Origin: Hanleya hanleyi
Lineage: Eukaryota; Mollusca; Polyplacophora; Lepidopleurida; Hanleyidae
Reading direction: 5' to 3'
NCBI GenBank assembly: GCA_036873755.1
Contig: JAVTVY010020404.1
Span: 1-64,000, forward strand
Length of the DNA: 64,000 nt
The position numbers and the translations under genes were made by a program. Below, piece by piece: positions 1 through 9,410 of this stretch (position 1 is its first letter; every line of letters begins with the position of its first letter). The notes under the pieces were generated by a model. That model was not told the DNA's origin. It worked only from the letters and a program-made list of their open reading frames with translations, and searched no databases.

Positions 1-245
1 AGAATGGGCCAACTTCAAGGAATATGATCTTCTTGATTCTTAGATCAACCATCATTCCATGTGCTTTGTAGCAAGCAAGTGGCATTTAGAGTTACGGTTA
101 TGTAAGTAGAAAATCAAATCAAAATATCAAGCTAATGGAAGGCTTCGCCGTTTGGGAGTTGGGATGTAAAGCCATGTGGCTGGGGTAAATAAAATTGGCA
201 CTGTGTATATTATGTGATGTTGTGGAGAGGTTGCGTGCGGCTTAG
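1..245. other. unassigned flank with left target-site copy
   Basis: AT-rich sequence with no ORF or repeat that I recognise. The last six bases (240-245, GCTTAG) are the left copy of the direct repeat that bounds the fold-back element; the other copy is at 8821-8826. Confidence 0.5.
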
Positions 246-290
246 TACGGAAGCCCCCAGGGGACATGAGAGAAAAAAAAATTGGCATCG

Positions 291-577
291 CTATGTCGTG
301 CGCACGAGATAGACGCTATCTCGTTCGCACGAGTTAGACGCTATGTCGTGCGAACGACTTAGCTTCTATCTCGTGCGCACGACATAGAAACGAGGCTTCA
401 TGTTAAATGCACATAAGGCCTCGGTTTGGCCACACTGAGCCTCGTCTCTATCTCGTGCGCACGACATAGATCCTATCCCGTGGGAACGAGTTAGCTCATA
501 TCTCGTGGGAACGAGTTAGCTCCTATCTCGTGGGAACGAGTTAGCTCCTATCTCGTGCGCACGAGTTAGCACCTATC
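291..577. repeat. FB1 palindrome array 1 (left terminal)
   Basis: Repeated units of about 24 bp built on hairpin cores such as CTCGTGGGAACGAG and the perfect palindrome CTCGTGCGCACGAG. The array is interrupted at about 388-444 by a hairpin spacer running from CGAGGCTTC to TGAGCCTCG. It is the inverted counterpart of array 8. Confidence 0.85.
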
Positions 578-1507
578 GCGAAATAAAGTAATGATAGGTA
601 CTTGTACGCGTAAAGGCAAAAACTTTGACGAGAACATTTTAAATTTACCCATTGTCGCCAAAATTATAGGCTATCACAAAATGTCAGCTCTTAAGTATTT
701 ATCGGTTCGAGTATAGTCCAGACGGTTGGGTAGGTGGACTGGGTGGGCGGAGAGGGAGATGGGGATATTGTAACACCCTCCCAACGCGTATAGTTCTGAC
801 GACGATATAAGCGGGTGTAGATCCAATGCAGTGAAAGTTGTTAGATTGAAATAGACTTCGATTTCTCAAAAATTTACTCAATAACCTGAGCAGGCCTGAA
901 AGGGGCGGCGCGCATTATGACCCCGCCCCCTATCAAACTTTCTACCCTATTTTTGGAGCGACACAAACTTGAAAGCTGACACTGCGTGTCTTTGCAGTTT
1001 ATCATATTTAATATATCTTAAGCATATTTGCATAACATTCGGAGCAGAGGATCATGGGTAAATTCAAAATGGTGTTCAAGTAGAAGCAACAGAAAAGTTA
1101 TATTTTGCATCTTCTTCAAAATGTTTGCATTTCTGTCGATATTCAACATCTGCTTTTATTCCATAGCTGATTATTATTAACTGATATGTTATGCTCTATT
1201 TGCGGAGAAAATAACATCAATTGAAAAAATCGAAAAATCTGACTGAAAAATTGACCAATTAATACCGTGTGCAATATGATGTCATCGACACGTGACTGGA
1301 TTTTATTACATTTTCAGGTAAAATTTTACCCAAGGGTATAGTGTGGTAAGTTTGGGTCACCTAGTTCAAAGAATAAGAACGATATTTTAATTGTGACGGA
1401 GGGGGGAAGACAAATTACTCGCCCTTCCTAACCGACCTGGAAAAGTCCCAAAACCCAGGACTGGAGCTCCGTGATAAAGTTTCGTCTTGACAATACTGAG
1501 CCTCGTC
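578..1507. repeat. FB1 spacer module 1
   Basis: About 0.9 kb of non-coding sequence repeated in direct orientation at 1902-2991 and inverted at 3217-4940, 5474-6612 and 6788-7886. Shared landmarks are GCGAAATAAAGTAAT at one end, a pyrimidine-poor tract near the middle and GTGGTAAGTTTGGGTCACC near the other end. No conserved ORF survives across copies. Confidence 0.8.
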
Positions 1508-1901
1508 TCTATCTCGTTCCCACGAGTTAGCTGCTATCTCGTTCCCACGAGTTACCTACTATCTTACCTACTATCTCGTTTCCACGAGTTAGCTCCTATC
1601 TCGTGCACACGACATAGAAGCGAGGCTTCATGCTGAATTCTAATAAGGCCTCGGTTTGGGGACAGTGAGCCTCGTCTCTATCTCGTGTGCACGACTTAGA
1701 CCCTAACTCGTGCCCACGCGTTAGCCCGTATCTCGTGCGCACGAGTTAGCTACTATCTCGTTCCCACGAGTTAGCTACTATCTCGTTCCCACGAGTTAGC
1801 TACTATCTCGTTCCCACGAGTTAGCTACTATCTCGTTCCCACGAGTTAGCTACTATCTCGTTCCCACGAGTTAGCTCCTATCTCGTGCGCACGACATAGA
1901 A
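1508..1901. repeat. FB1 palindrome array 2
   Basis: Mostly CTCGTTCCCACGAG units joined by TTAGCTACTAT, with five or more nearly identical consecutive units from about 1740. The CGAGGCTT...AGCCTCG hairpin spacer splits the array at about 1620-1680. Confidence 0.85.
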
Positions 1902-2991
1902 GCGAGGCTTACTGTTGAATTCCAATGAGGCCTCGGTTTGGGGACAGTGAGCACCTGATTACGTCACAGTGATGTCATATTCTCAACATGCATTTATTTT
2001 CTGGCAAACTCTCCGAATATTATATTTGTGTACATTAAAAAGTACATTAAAAATAAAATAAGAAATGATTATCTTATGCGAAATAAAGTAATTTTAGGTA
2101 CTTTAATGCGTAACAGGCAAAAAATTTGATGCCGCCATTTTAAATTTACCCATAGTCCCCAACGTGATAGGCTATCACAGAATGTCAGCTCTTAATTATT
2201 ATTTATCGGTTCGAGTATAGTCCAAGGGTTGTGTAGGTGGAGTGGGTGGGAGAGAAAGTGGGTGGTGGGGTTACCGCAGCACATTCCCCAAGGCCTAAAG
2301 TTCTGACGGCGACATGAACGGGTGTAGAACTGGAAGTCGTAAGTTTGTAATAGGCTTTGGTTTGTCATGTAGTATTAAAATTACCCAATAACCCTACCAG
2401 GCCTGAAATAGGGGTGGGGGGAGAGGGTTATTATGACCCACCGCCTCCTATCAAACTTGAGAGCAGACACAGCGTAACTATGCAGTTTATCAAATTGGAG
2501 TCACCTTAAGTCTATTTGCATAAAACCTGGAGAGGAGGATCATGGGAAAAATCAAAATGGTGTTCAAGTCGAAGTAACAGAAAAGTTATATTTTGCATCT
2601 TTCTTCAAAATGTTTGCTTTTCTGTCGATATTCAACATCTGCTTTTATTCCATATCTGATTATTATTTACTGATATGTTATGCACTATTTGCGGAGAAAA
2701 TCACATTAATTAAAACATCGAAAAATCTGACTGAAAATTGACCAATTAATGCCTTTTTGCAATATGATGTCATCGACATGTCACTGAATTTTATTACATT
2801 TCCAGGTAAAGTTTTACCCAAAGGTATAGTGTGGTAAGTTTGGGTCACCTAGCTCGAGGGATAAGAACGATATTTTGTGATGGGGCGGGAGGGGGGGGGA
2901 GAGGGAATCCTTTCGTTCTTTCACGAAATCTGCAAGACTCCAAACTGTAGTTATTTGCAGTGAAACTGTTCTGACAATACTGAGCCTCGTC
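1902..2991. repeat. FB1 spacer module 2
   Basis: Direct repeat of module 1 with the same order of landmarks. It is longer because it carries about 150 bp before GCGAAATAAAGTAAT that module 1 lacks. No ORF is shared with the other copies. Confidence 0.75.
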
Positions 2992-3216
2992 TCTATCTCG
3001 TTCCCACGAGTTAGCTGCTATCTCGTTCCCACGAGTTAGCTACTATCTCGTTCCCACGAGTTAGTTACTATCTCGTTCTCACGAGTTAGTTACTATCTCG
3101 TTCCCACGAGTTAACTACTATCTCGTTCCCACGAGTTAGCTCCTATCTCGTGCGCACGAGTTAGCTCCTAACTCGTGGGAACGAGATAGTAGCTAACTCG
3201 TGGGAACGAGATAGAG
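2992..3216. repeat. FB1 palindrome array 3, orientation switch point
   Basis: The left part consists of CTCGTTCCCACGAG units. After a central CTCGTGCGCACGAG near 3160 the units switch to CTCGTGGGAACGAG, the reverse complement. Modules on either side of this array are in opposite orientation, so this is the dyad centre of the fold-back. Confidence 0.8.
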
Positions 3217-4116
3217 TCGAGGCTCAGTATTGTCAAGACGAGGCTTTAGCGCGGGGCTCCAGTCCTGTTTTTTTTTTTTGACTTTTCCAGGTCGGTAAGG
3301 AAGGGCGAGGGACTATGGGTAAATTTCCCCCTCCCCGTCACAGAATATCGGTCTTATCCCTTGAGCTAGGTGACCCAAACTTACAACACTATATCTTTGG
3401 GTAAGACTTTACCTAAATTGGCATTGATTGGTCGATTTTTCAGTCAGATTTTTCGATTTTTCACTTAATGTGATTTTCTCCGCAAGTAGTGCATCACATA
3501 TCAGTAAATAATAATCAGATATGGAATAAAAGCAGATGTTGAATATCGACAGAAAAGCAAACATTTTGAAGAAAGATGCAAAATATAACATTTCTCTTAC
3601 TTCTACTTCTACACCATTTTGATTATTCCCATGATCCTCCTCTCCCTAGGCTTAAGGTGACCCCAATTTGATAAACTGCATAGTCGCGCTGTGACAGCTC
3701 TCAATGCAAGTTCGTGTAGGTCCGATAGGGTAGAAAGTTTGATGGGAGATGGTGGGTCATAATACCCCCCCCCCCCTTCACCCCTATTTCAGGCCTGGTA
3801 GGGTTGTAGAATAAATTTAATATTACATGACCGAAGCCTATTTTAAATTTACGACTTTCAGTTCTACACCCGCTCATGTCGCCGTCAGAACTATAGGCCT
3901 TGGAGAGGGTGCTGCGGTAACCCCACCACCCACCTCCTCTCCCACCCACTCCACCTACACAACCCTCTGGACTATACTCGAACCGATAAATAATTAAGAG
4001 CTGACATTCTGTGAAGGCCTATTATGTTGGGGACCATGGGTAAATTTAAAATGGCGGCGTCAATGCTTTTGCTCGTTATGCAATTAAGTACCTAAAATTA
4101 CTTTATTTCGAATAAG

Positions 4117-4733
4117 ACATGGCTAGCGTTACAGGACCTACGAAGTATGGTTTGTTATGATTTAAGTGTGAACTCGAGAGATGACTTGGGGGCCCTGTGT
4201 GCTACCGTGAGAGAATTTATATAGCAGTCTCTGACTGACAGTGGGTACTATTAACTTTCCCGGTTGTCACCGCTGGTGAGTCATTAGCGTAGCAACTATT
4301 ATCGCCCTCAGTTCCTATTACCCTGGACACTTATCAGCCCAGCAGTACGGCACGAGGTCACCCATCCAAGTCTTGACCGGGCTCAAAGTCGCTTAACTTC
4401 GGTGATTTTACGAGAACAGGTGTCCAAGGTGATATGCCGTATCAGGGAACCTTCAAAAGTCACAGTGAAACAAACAGCCAAGGTTTCCCGATGGGCACGA
4501 CAGTGCACTCGCTGAGACATCAATAAATAATAATAAAAATAATTATAAATCCAAGTTTCATCAGAATTCGGTCAGCTCCGAACTTGCTGGTAAAAATGCC
4601 CTAATGCACGTTCAGGCCAAAAATAAAGGTTCTCCTTATTTTGTGGACGAAAGGATTCGGATGGACTCACCGACTGACTGACTGACTGACTGACTACCGG
4701 ACAATTTGCAGATGGTAGCCTACTTCGTAGGAA
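4117..4733 (-). mobile_element. inserted small element with CCTACGAAGTA-type ends
   Basis: Modules 4 and 5 lack this block, which marks it as an insertion in module 3. Near its ends are CCTACGAAGTA (about 4134) and TACTTCGTAGG (about 4722), inverted with respect to each other. Its 4560-4733 half, read on the minus strand, matches the start of the elements at 21820 and 30517, including the short GACT/AGTC microsatellite. The other half is different and includes the 5S-like segment. Confidence 0.65.
4341..4444 (-). pseudogene. 5S rRNA-derived sequence (SINE3-like head or 5S pseudogene)
   Basis: On the minus strand the block follows the order of a metazoan 5S rRNA. It has an early TACGGCATATCACCTTG, a middle ATCACCGAAGTTAAGC (the region of box A) and a later CTTGGATGGGTGACC (the region of box C). 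The middle and later blocks match the conserved 5S sequence closely, while the stretches between them have drifted. About 270 bp of unrelated body follows on the minus strand, which suits a 5S-headed SINE better than a gene. The promoter boxes look largely preserved, so Pol III transcription is possible but not shown. Confidence 0.7.
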
Positions 4734-4940
4734 TAATCATTTTCTATTTTTTTTTAATGTATTTTTTAATGTACACAATTATAATATTCGGAGAGTCTGC
4801 CAGAAAATAAAGGCTTGTTGAAAATATGACATCACTGTGACGACATCTTTGATTCATACATCAGATATGTTGATAGCTACAGATCTACGCCGAGAGATGT
4901 TTGACCCCCGTGATTATGCGAATTCAAGATGAAACCTCGT

Positions 4941-5243
4941 CTCTATGTCGTGCGCACGCGATAGGAGCCAACTCGTGGGAACGAGATAGCAGCTAACTCG
5001 TGGGAACGAGATAGCAGCTAACTCGTGGGAACGAGATAGCAGCTAACTCGTGGGAACGAGATAGCAGCTAACTCGTGGGAACGAGATAGCAGCTAACTCG
5101 TGGGAACGAGATAGCAGCTAACTCGTGGGACCCAGATAGCAGCTAACTCGTGGGAACCAGATAGCAGCTAACTCGTGGGAACCAGATAGCAGCTAACTCG
5201 AGCGCACGAGATACGCGCTAGCGCGAGCGCACAAGATAGAGAC
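4941..5243. repeat. FB1 palindrome array 4
   Basis: A run of about eight CTCGTGGGAACGAG units spaced by ATAGCAGCTAA. The later units carry the same point change (GGGAACCAG), which suggests local copying of a mutated unit. Confidence 0.85.
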
Positions 5244-5297
5244 GAGGCTCACTGTTCCCAAATCGAGGCCTGATTATAATTCAACATGAAGCCTCGC

Positions 5298-5473
5298 TCC
5301 TATGTCGTGCGCACGAGATAGGAGCTAACTCGTGGGAACGAGATAGTAACTAACTCGTGGGAACGAGATAGTAACTAACTCGTGGGAACGAGATAGTAGC
5401 TAACTCGTGGGAACGAGATAGCAGCTAACTCGTGGGAACGAGATAGCAGCTAACTCGTGGGAACGAGATAGAG
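5298..5473. repeat. FB1 palindrome array 5
   Basis: Six to seven CTCGTGGGAACGAG units with ATAGTAACTAA or ATAGCAGCTAA linkers. It is separated from array 4 by the CGAGGCTC...GAAGCCTCG hairpin spacer. Confidence 0.85.
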
Positions 5474-6612
5474 ACGAGGCTCAGCATTGTCAAGACGAGG
5501 CTTTAGCGCGGGGCTCCCGTTTTGGGTTTTGGGTCTTTTCCAGGTCGGTAAGGAAGGGCGAGGGATTTGTTCCTCTCCCCCCCCCCCTCCCGCCCCATCA
5601 CAAAATATCGTTCTTATCCCTCGAGCTAGGTGACCCAAACTTACCACACTATACCTTTGGGTAAAACTTTACCTGGAAATGTAATAAAATCCAGTCACAT
5701 GCCGATGACATCATATTGCAAAAAGGCATTAATTGGTCAATTTCCAGTCAGATTTTTCGATGTTTTAATTAATGTGATTTTCTCCGCAAATAATGCATAA
5801 CATATCAGTTAATAATAATCAGATATGGAATAAAAGCAGATGTTGAATATCGACAGAAAATCAAACATTTTGAAGAAAGATGCAAAATATAGCTTTTCTG
5901 TTACTTCTACTTGAACACCATTTTGATTTTTCCCATGATCCTTCTTTCCAGATTTTATGCAAATAGGCTTAAAGTGACCTTAATATGATAAGCTGCATAG
6001 TCACGCTGTGTCTGCTCTCAAGTGTATGTAGGTCCGAAGATAGGGTAGACAGTTTAATAGGAGGCGGTGGGTCATAATACCCCCCCCCCCCCCTTCACCC
6101 CTATTTCAGGCCTGGTAGGGTTATTGGGTAAATTTAATACTACATGACAAACCGAAGCCTATTACATACTTACGACTTTCAGTTCTACTCCCACTCATGT
6201 CGCCGTCAGAACTATAGGCCTTGGGGAGGGTGCTGCGGTAACCCCACCATCCATTTGCTCTCCCACCCACTCCACCTACACAACCCTCTGGACTATACTC
6301 GAAGCGATAAATAATAATTAAAAGCTGACATTCTGTGATAGCCTATCACGTTGGGGACTATGGGTAAATTTAAAATGGCGGCATCAAAATTTTTGCCTGT
6401 TACGCATTAAAGTACCTAAAATTACTTTATTTCGCATTAGATAATCATTTCCTATTTTATTTTTAATGTATTTTTTTATTTACACAAATATAATATTCGG
6501 AGAGTTTGCCAGCAAATAGATGCATGTTGAGAATATGACATCACTGTGACGTAATCAGATGCTCACTGTCCCCAAACCGAGGCCTCAATGGAATTCAACA
6601 TGAAGCCTTGCT
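5474..6612. repeat. FB1 spacer module 4 (inverted)
   Basis: Inverted relative to modules 1 and 2 and almost identical to module 5 from about 6080 to 6540. Contains a long C tract at about 6080 and AAAATGGCGGC near 6372. Confidence 0.8.
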
Positions 6613-6787
6613 TCTATGTCGTGCGCACGAGATAGGAGCTAACTCGTGGGAACGAGATAGTAGCTAACTCGTGGGAACGAGATAGCAGCTAACTCGTGGG
6701 AACGAGATAGCAGCTAACTCGTGGGAACGAGATAGCAGCTAAATCGTGGGAACGAGACAGTAGCTAACTCGTGGGAACGAGATAGAG
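6613..6787. repeat. FB1 palindrome array 6
   Basis: About seven palindromic units beginning with TGTCGTGCGCACGAG and continuing with CTCGTGGGAACGAG. Confidence 0.85.
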
Positions 6788-7886
6788 ACGAGGCTCAGTA
6801 TTGTCAAGACGAGGCCTTAGCGCGGATCTCCAGTCCTGGGTTTTTGAGACTTTTCCAGGTCGGTAAGGAAGGGCGTGGGATTTGTCCCCACCTCCACTGC
6901 CACCCCCCCCCCCCCCCCCCCCCGCTCCATCACAAAACATCGTTCTTATCCCTTGAGCTAGGTAACCCAAACTTACCACACTATATCTTTGGATAAAACT
7001 TTACCTGAAAATGTAAAAACATTCAGTCACGTGTCGATGACATCATATTGCAAAAGGCATTAATTGGTCGATTGTTCAGTCAGATTTTTCGATTCTTTAA
7101 TTAATGTGATTTTCTCCGCAAATAGTGCATAACATATCAGTTAATAATAATCAGATATGGAATAAAAGCAGATGTTGAATATCGACAGAAAAGCAAACAT
7201 TTTGAAGAAAGATGCAAAATATAACTTTTCTGTTACTTCGACTTGAACACCATTTTGATTTTTCCCATGATCCTCCTCTCCAGGTTTTATGCAAATAGAC
7301 TTAAGGTGACTCCAATTTGATAAACTGCATAGTTACGCTGTGTCTGCTCTCAAGTTTGATAGGAGGCGGTGGGTCATAATACCCCCCCCCCTTCACCCCT
7401 ATTTCAGGCCTGGTAGGGTTATTGGGTAAATTTAATACTACATGACAAACCGAAGCCTATTACATACTTACGACTTTCAGTTCTACTCCCGCTCATGTCG
7501 CCGTCAGAACTATAGGCCTTGGGGAGGGTGCTGCGGTAACCCCACCATCCATTTCCTCTCCCACCCACTCCACCTACACAACCCTCTGGACTATACTCGA
7601 AGCGATAAATAATAATTAAAAGCTGACATTCTGTGATAGCCTATCACGTTGGGGACTATGGGTAAATTTAAAATGGCGGCATCAAAATTTTTGCCTGTTA
7701 CGCATTAAAGTACCTAAAATTACTTTATTTCGCATTAGATAATCATTTCCTATTTTATTTTTAATGTATTTTTTTATTTACACAAATATAATATTCGGAG
7801 AGTTTGCCAGCAAATAGATGCATGTTGAGAATATGACATCACTCCCCAAACCGAGGCCTCAATGGAATTCAACATGAAGCCTCGCT
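6788..7886. repeat. FB1 spacer module 5 (inverted)
   Basis: Near-duplicate of module 4. It contains an uninterrupted C tract of about 22 bases at 6902-6923, a likely source of length variation or sequencing error. Confidence 0.8.
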
Positions 7887-8243
7887 TCTATGTCGTGCGC
7901 ACGAGATAGGAGCTAACTCGTGGGAACGAGATAGTAGCTAACTCGTGGGAACGAGATAGCAGCTAACTCGTGGGAACGAGATACGGGCTAACGCGTGCGC
8001 ACGAGATAGAGACGAGGCTCACTGTTCCCAAACCGAGGCCTGATCAGAATTCAACATGAAGCCTCGCTTCTATGTCGTGCGCACGAGATAGGAGCTAACT
8101 CGTGGGAACGAGATAGTAGCTAACTCGTGGGAACGAGATAGTAGCTAACTCGTGGGAACGAGATAGCAGCTAACTCGTGGGAACGAGATAGCAGCTAACT
8201 CGTGGGAACGAGATAGTAGCTAACTCGTGGGAACGAGATAGAG
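7887..8243. repeat. FB1 palindrome array 7 (two blocks)
   Basis: Blocks at 7887-8010 and 8069-8243 are separated by the CGAGGCTC...GAAGCCTCG hairpin spacer. Units are CTCGTGGGAACGAG with TAGCTAA linkers. Confidence 0.85.
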
Positions 8244-8493
8244 ACGAGGCTCAGTATTGTCAAGACGAGGCCTTAGCGCGGATCTCCAGTCCTGGGTTTT
8301 TGAGACTTTTCCAGGTCGGTAAGGAAGGGCGTGGGATTTGTCCCCACCTCCACTCGAAGCGATAAATAATAAAGAGCTGACATTTTGTGATAGCCTATAA
8401 TTTTGGGGACCATGGGTAAATTTAAAATGGTCTCTTCAAAGTTTTTGCATTTACGCGTACAAGTACCTAAAATTACTTTATTTCGCGAGAAGT

Positions 8494-8774
8494 GCTAACT
8501 CGTTCCCACGAGATAGGAGCTAACTCGTTCCCACGAGATAGGAGCTAACTCGTTCCCACGAGATACGAGCTAACTCGTTCCCACGAGATAGGATCTATGT
8601 CGTGCGCACGAGATAGGAACGAGGCTCAGTGTGGCCAAACCGAGGCCTTATGTGCATTTAACATGAAGCCTCGTTTCTATGTCGTGCGCACGAGATAGAA
8701 GCTAAGTCGTTCGCACGACATAGCGACTAACTCGTGCGAACGAGATAGCGTCTATCTCGTGCGCACGACATAGC
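8494..8774. repeat. FB1 palindrome array 8 (right terminal)
   Basis: Inverted counterpart of array 1, including the hairpin spacer at about 8611-8671. The short segment 8244-8493 before it is a module remnant; at about 8352 sequence seen in module 5 jumps directly to the terminal-repeat part, an internal deletion. Confidence 0.85.
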
Positions 8775-8826
8775 AATGCCAATTTTTTTTCTTCTCCCAT
8801 GTCCCCTGAGGGCTTCCGTAGCTTAG

Positions 8827-9097
8827 TGATGGTGGTGATACGATGAGAGAAGAAAAGTCTTGCATGGAAAGAGTTATTTGTGCTTTAGCTCAAAAGCTTT
8901 GAAGGGGCTCCTGAACGCGTGTTGATTTTGGAACATGAACCATTTTTCAGCACGATAAACCGATCATCCATAACCGATAAACCACCATCCACAAGTGTAT
9001 CCAATGCGATGATCGTTAATCAGTTTGTTTTCGAATCTAAGTTCATGTAGGTATCGATACAAACTTTAATCAAATGATTCTTATTTTCAATGATGCA
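8827..9097. other. unassigned non-coding
   Basis: Flank of FB1 after the right GCTTAG copy (8821-8826). No coding or repeat signal recognised. Confidence 0.4.
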
Positions 9098-9410
9098 AGA
9101 GGAGAGAGAGAGAGAATTAAGGTTTCACGTCGCATTCAGCAATATTTCAGCTATATAGCGACGATCAAACAAAATTCTAAGTATTCAAATCAACAACTCA
9201 GCAAACTAATGCGTTAAAACCGGTACAAACATTAAAATTTGTACAACAAACCAAAATACAATCTTGTTTTACTCGGCTAAATAGATCTTCCAGCGTAGCA
9301 GCTCGATAAAACGTATCTCTTACAATCTTACAATTTATGCAGCCTATGACAATATGTTTCACCGTGAGATCTTCATGCCATGGAATACACCTTGGGACCG
9401 GCTCTTTTTT
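9098..9410 (-). pseudogene. LINE 3' end fragment, copy A
   Basis: On the minus strand the 3' terminus is the shared core GCTATATAGCTGAAATATT followed by a (TC)n tail, seen on the plus strand as GAGAGAG at 9099-9113. The upstream sequence encodes remnants of the C-terminal Cys-His region seen intact in copy D (C-x2-C-H ... KHI ... C). It is 5'-truncated at about 9410, as is usual for target-primed insertions. Same family as 12480-13742 and 21100-21612. Confidence 0.7.

Larger units (their letters stand above)
3217..4940. repeat. FB1 spacer module 3 (inverted) with an insertion
   Basis: Inverted copy of modules 1 and 2. It differs from modules 4 and 5 by an extra ~0.6-kb block at 4117-4733 placed just after the ACTTTATTTCG landmark. 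Small ORFs in it are not conserved in sister copies. Confidence 0.75.
246..8820. mobile_element. giant fold-back element FB1 (about 8.6 kb)
   Basis: The outer ends are inverted copies. The left end starts TACGGAAGCCCCCAGGGGAC and the reverse complement of the right end starts TACGGAAGCCCTCAGGGGAC. The match continues inward for roughly 470 bp (246-716 with 8352-8820). The ends are flanked by GCTTAG on both sides, a plausible 6-bp target-site duplication. The interior alternates arrays of short palindromes with ~1-kb spacer modules. Modules left of about 3165 run in one orientation and those right of it in the opposite orientation, so one strand could fold on itself over most of the element. 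There is no transposase, polymerase or integrase ORF, so it would be non-autonomous and mobilised in trans. Long inverted repeats of internal subrepeats fit the fold-back class. The superfamily cannot be named from the ends alone. Confidence 0.85.

Noticed and set aside
5450..6979. Repeated small ORFs with a Gly run in FB1 modules 4 and 5
   Set aside because: The Gly run is a C/G homopolymer of varying length, and the frame is not kept in modules 1-3.
1508..8774. CRISPR-like look of the palindromic arrays
   Set aside because: Units are ~24 bp back to back with no unique spacers, inside a eukaryotic element; no cas genes.
246..8820. FB1 or FB2 as a Polinton because of the 6-bp target repeat
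   Set aside because: Ends do not begin with AG and neither contains polymerase, integrase or capsid-like frames.
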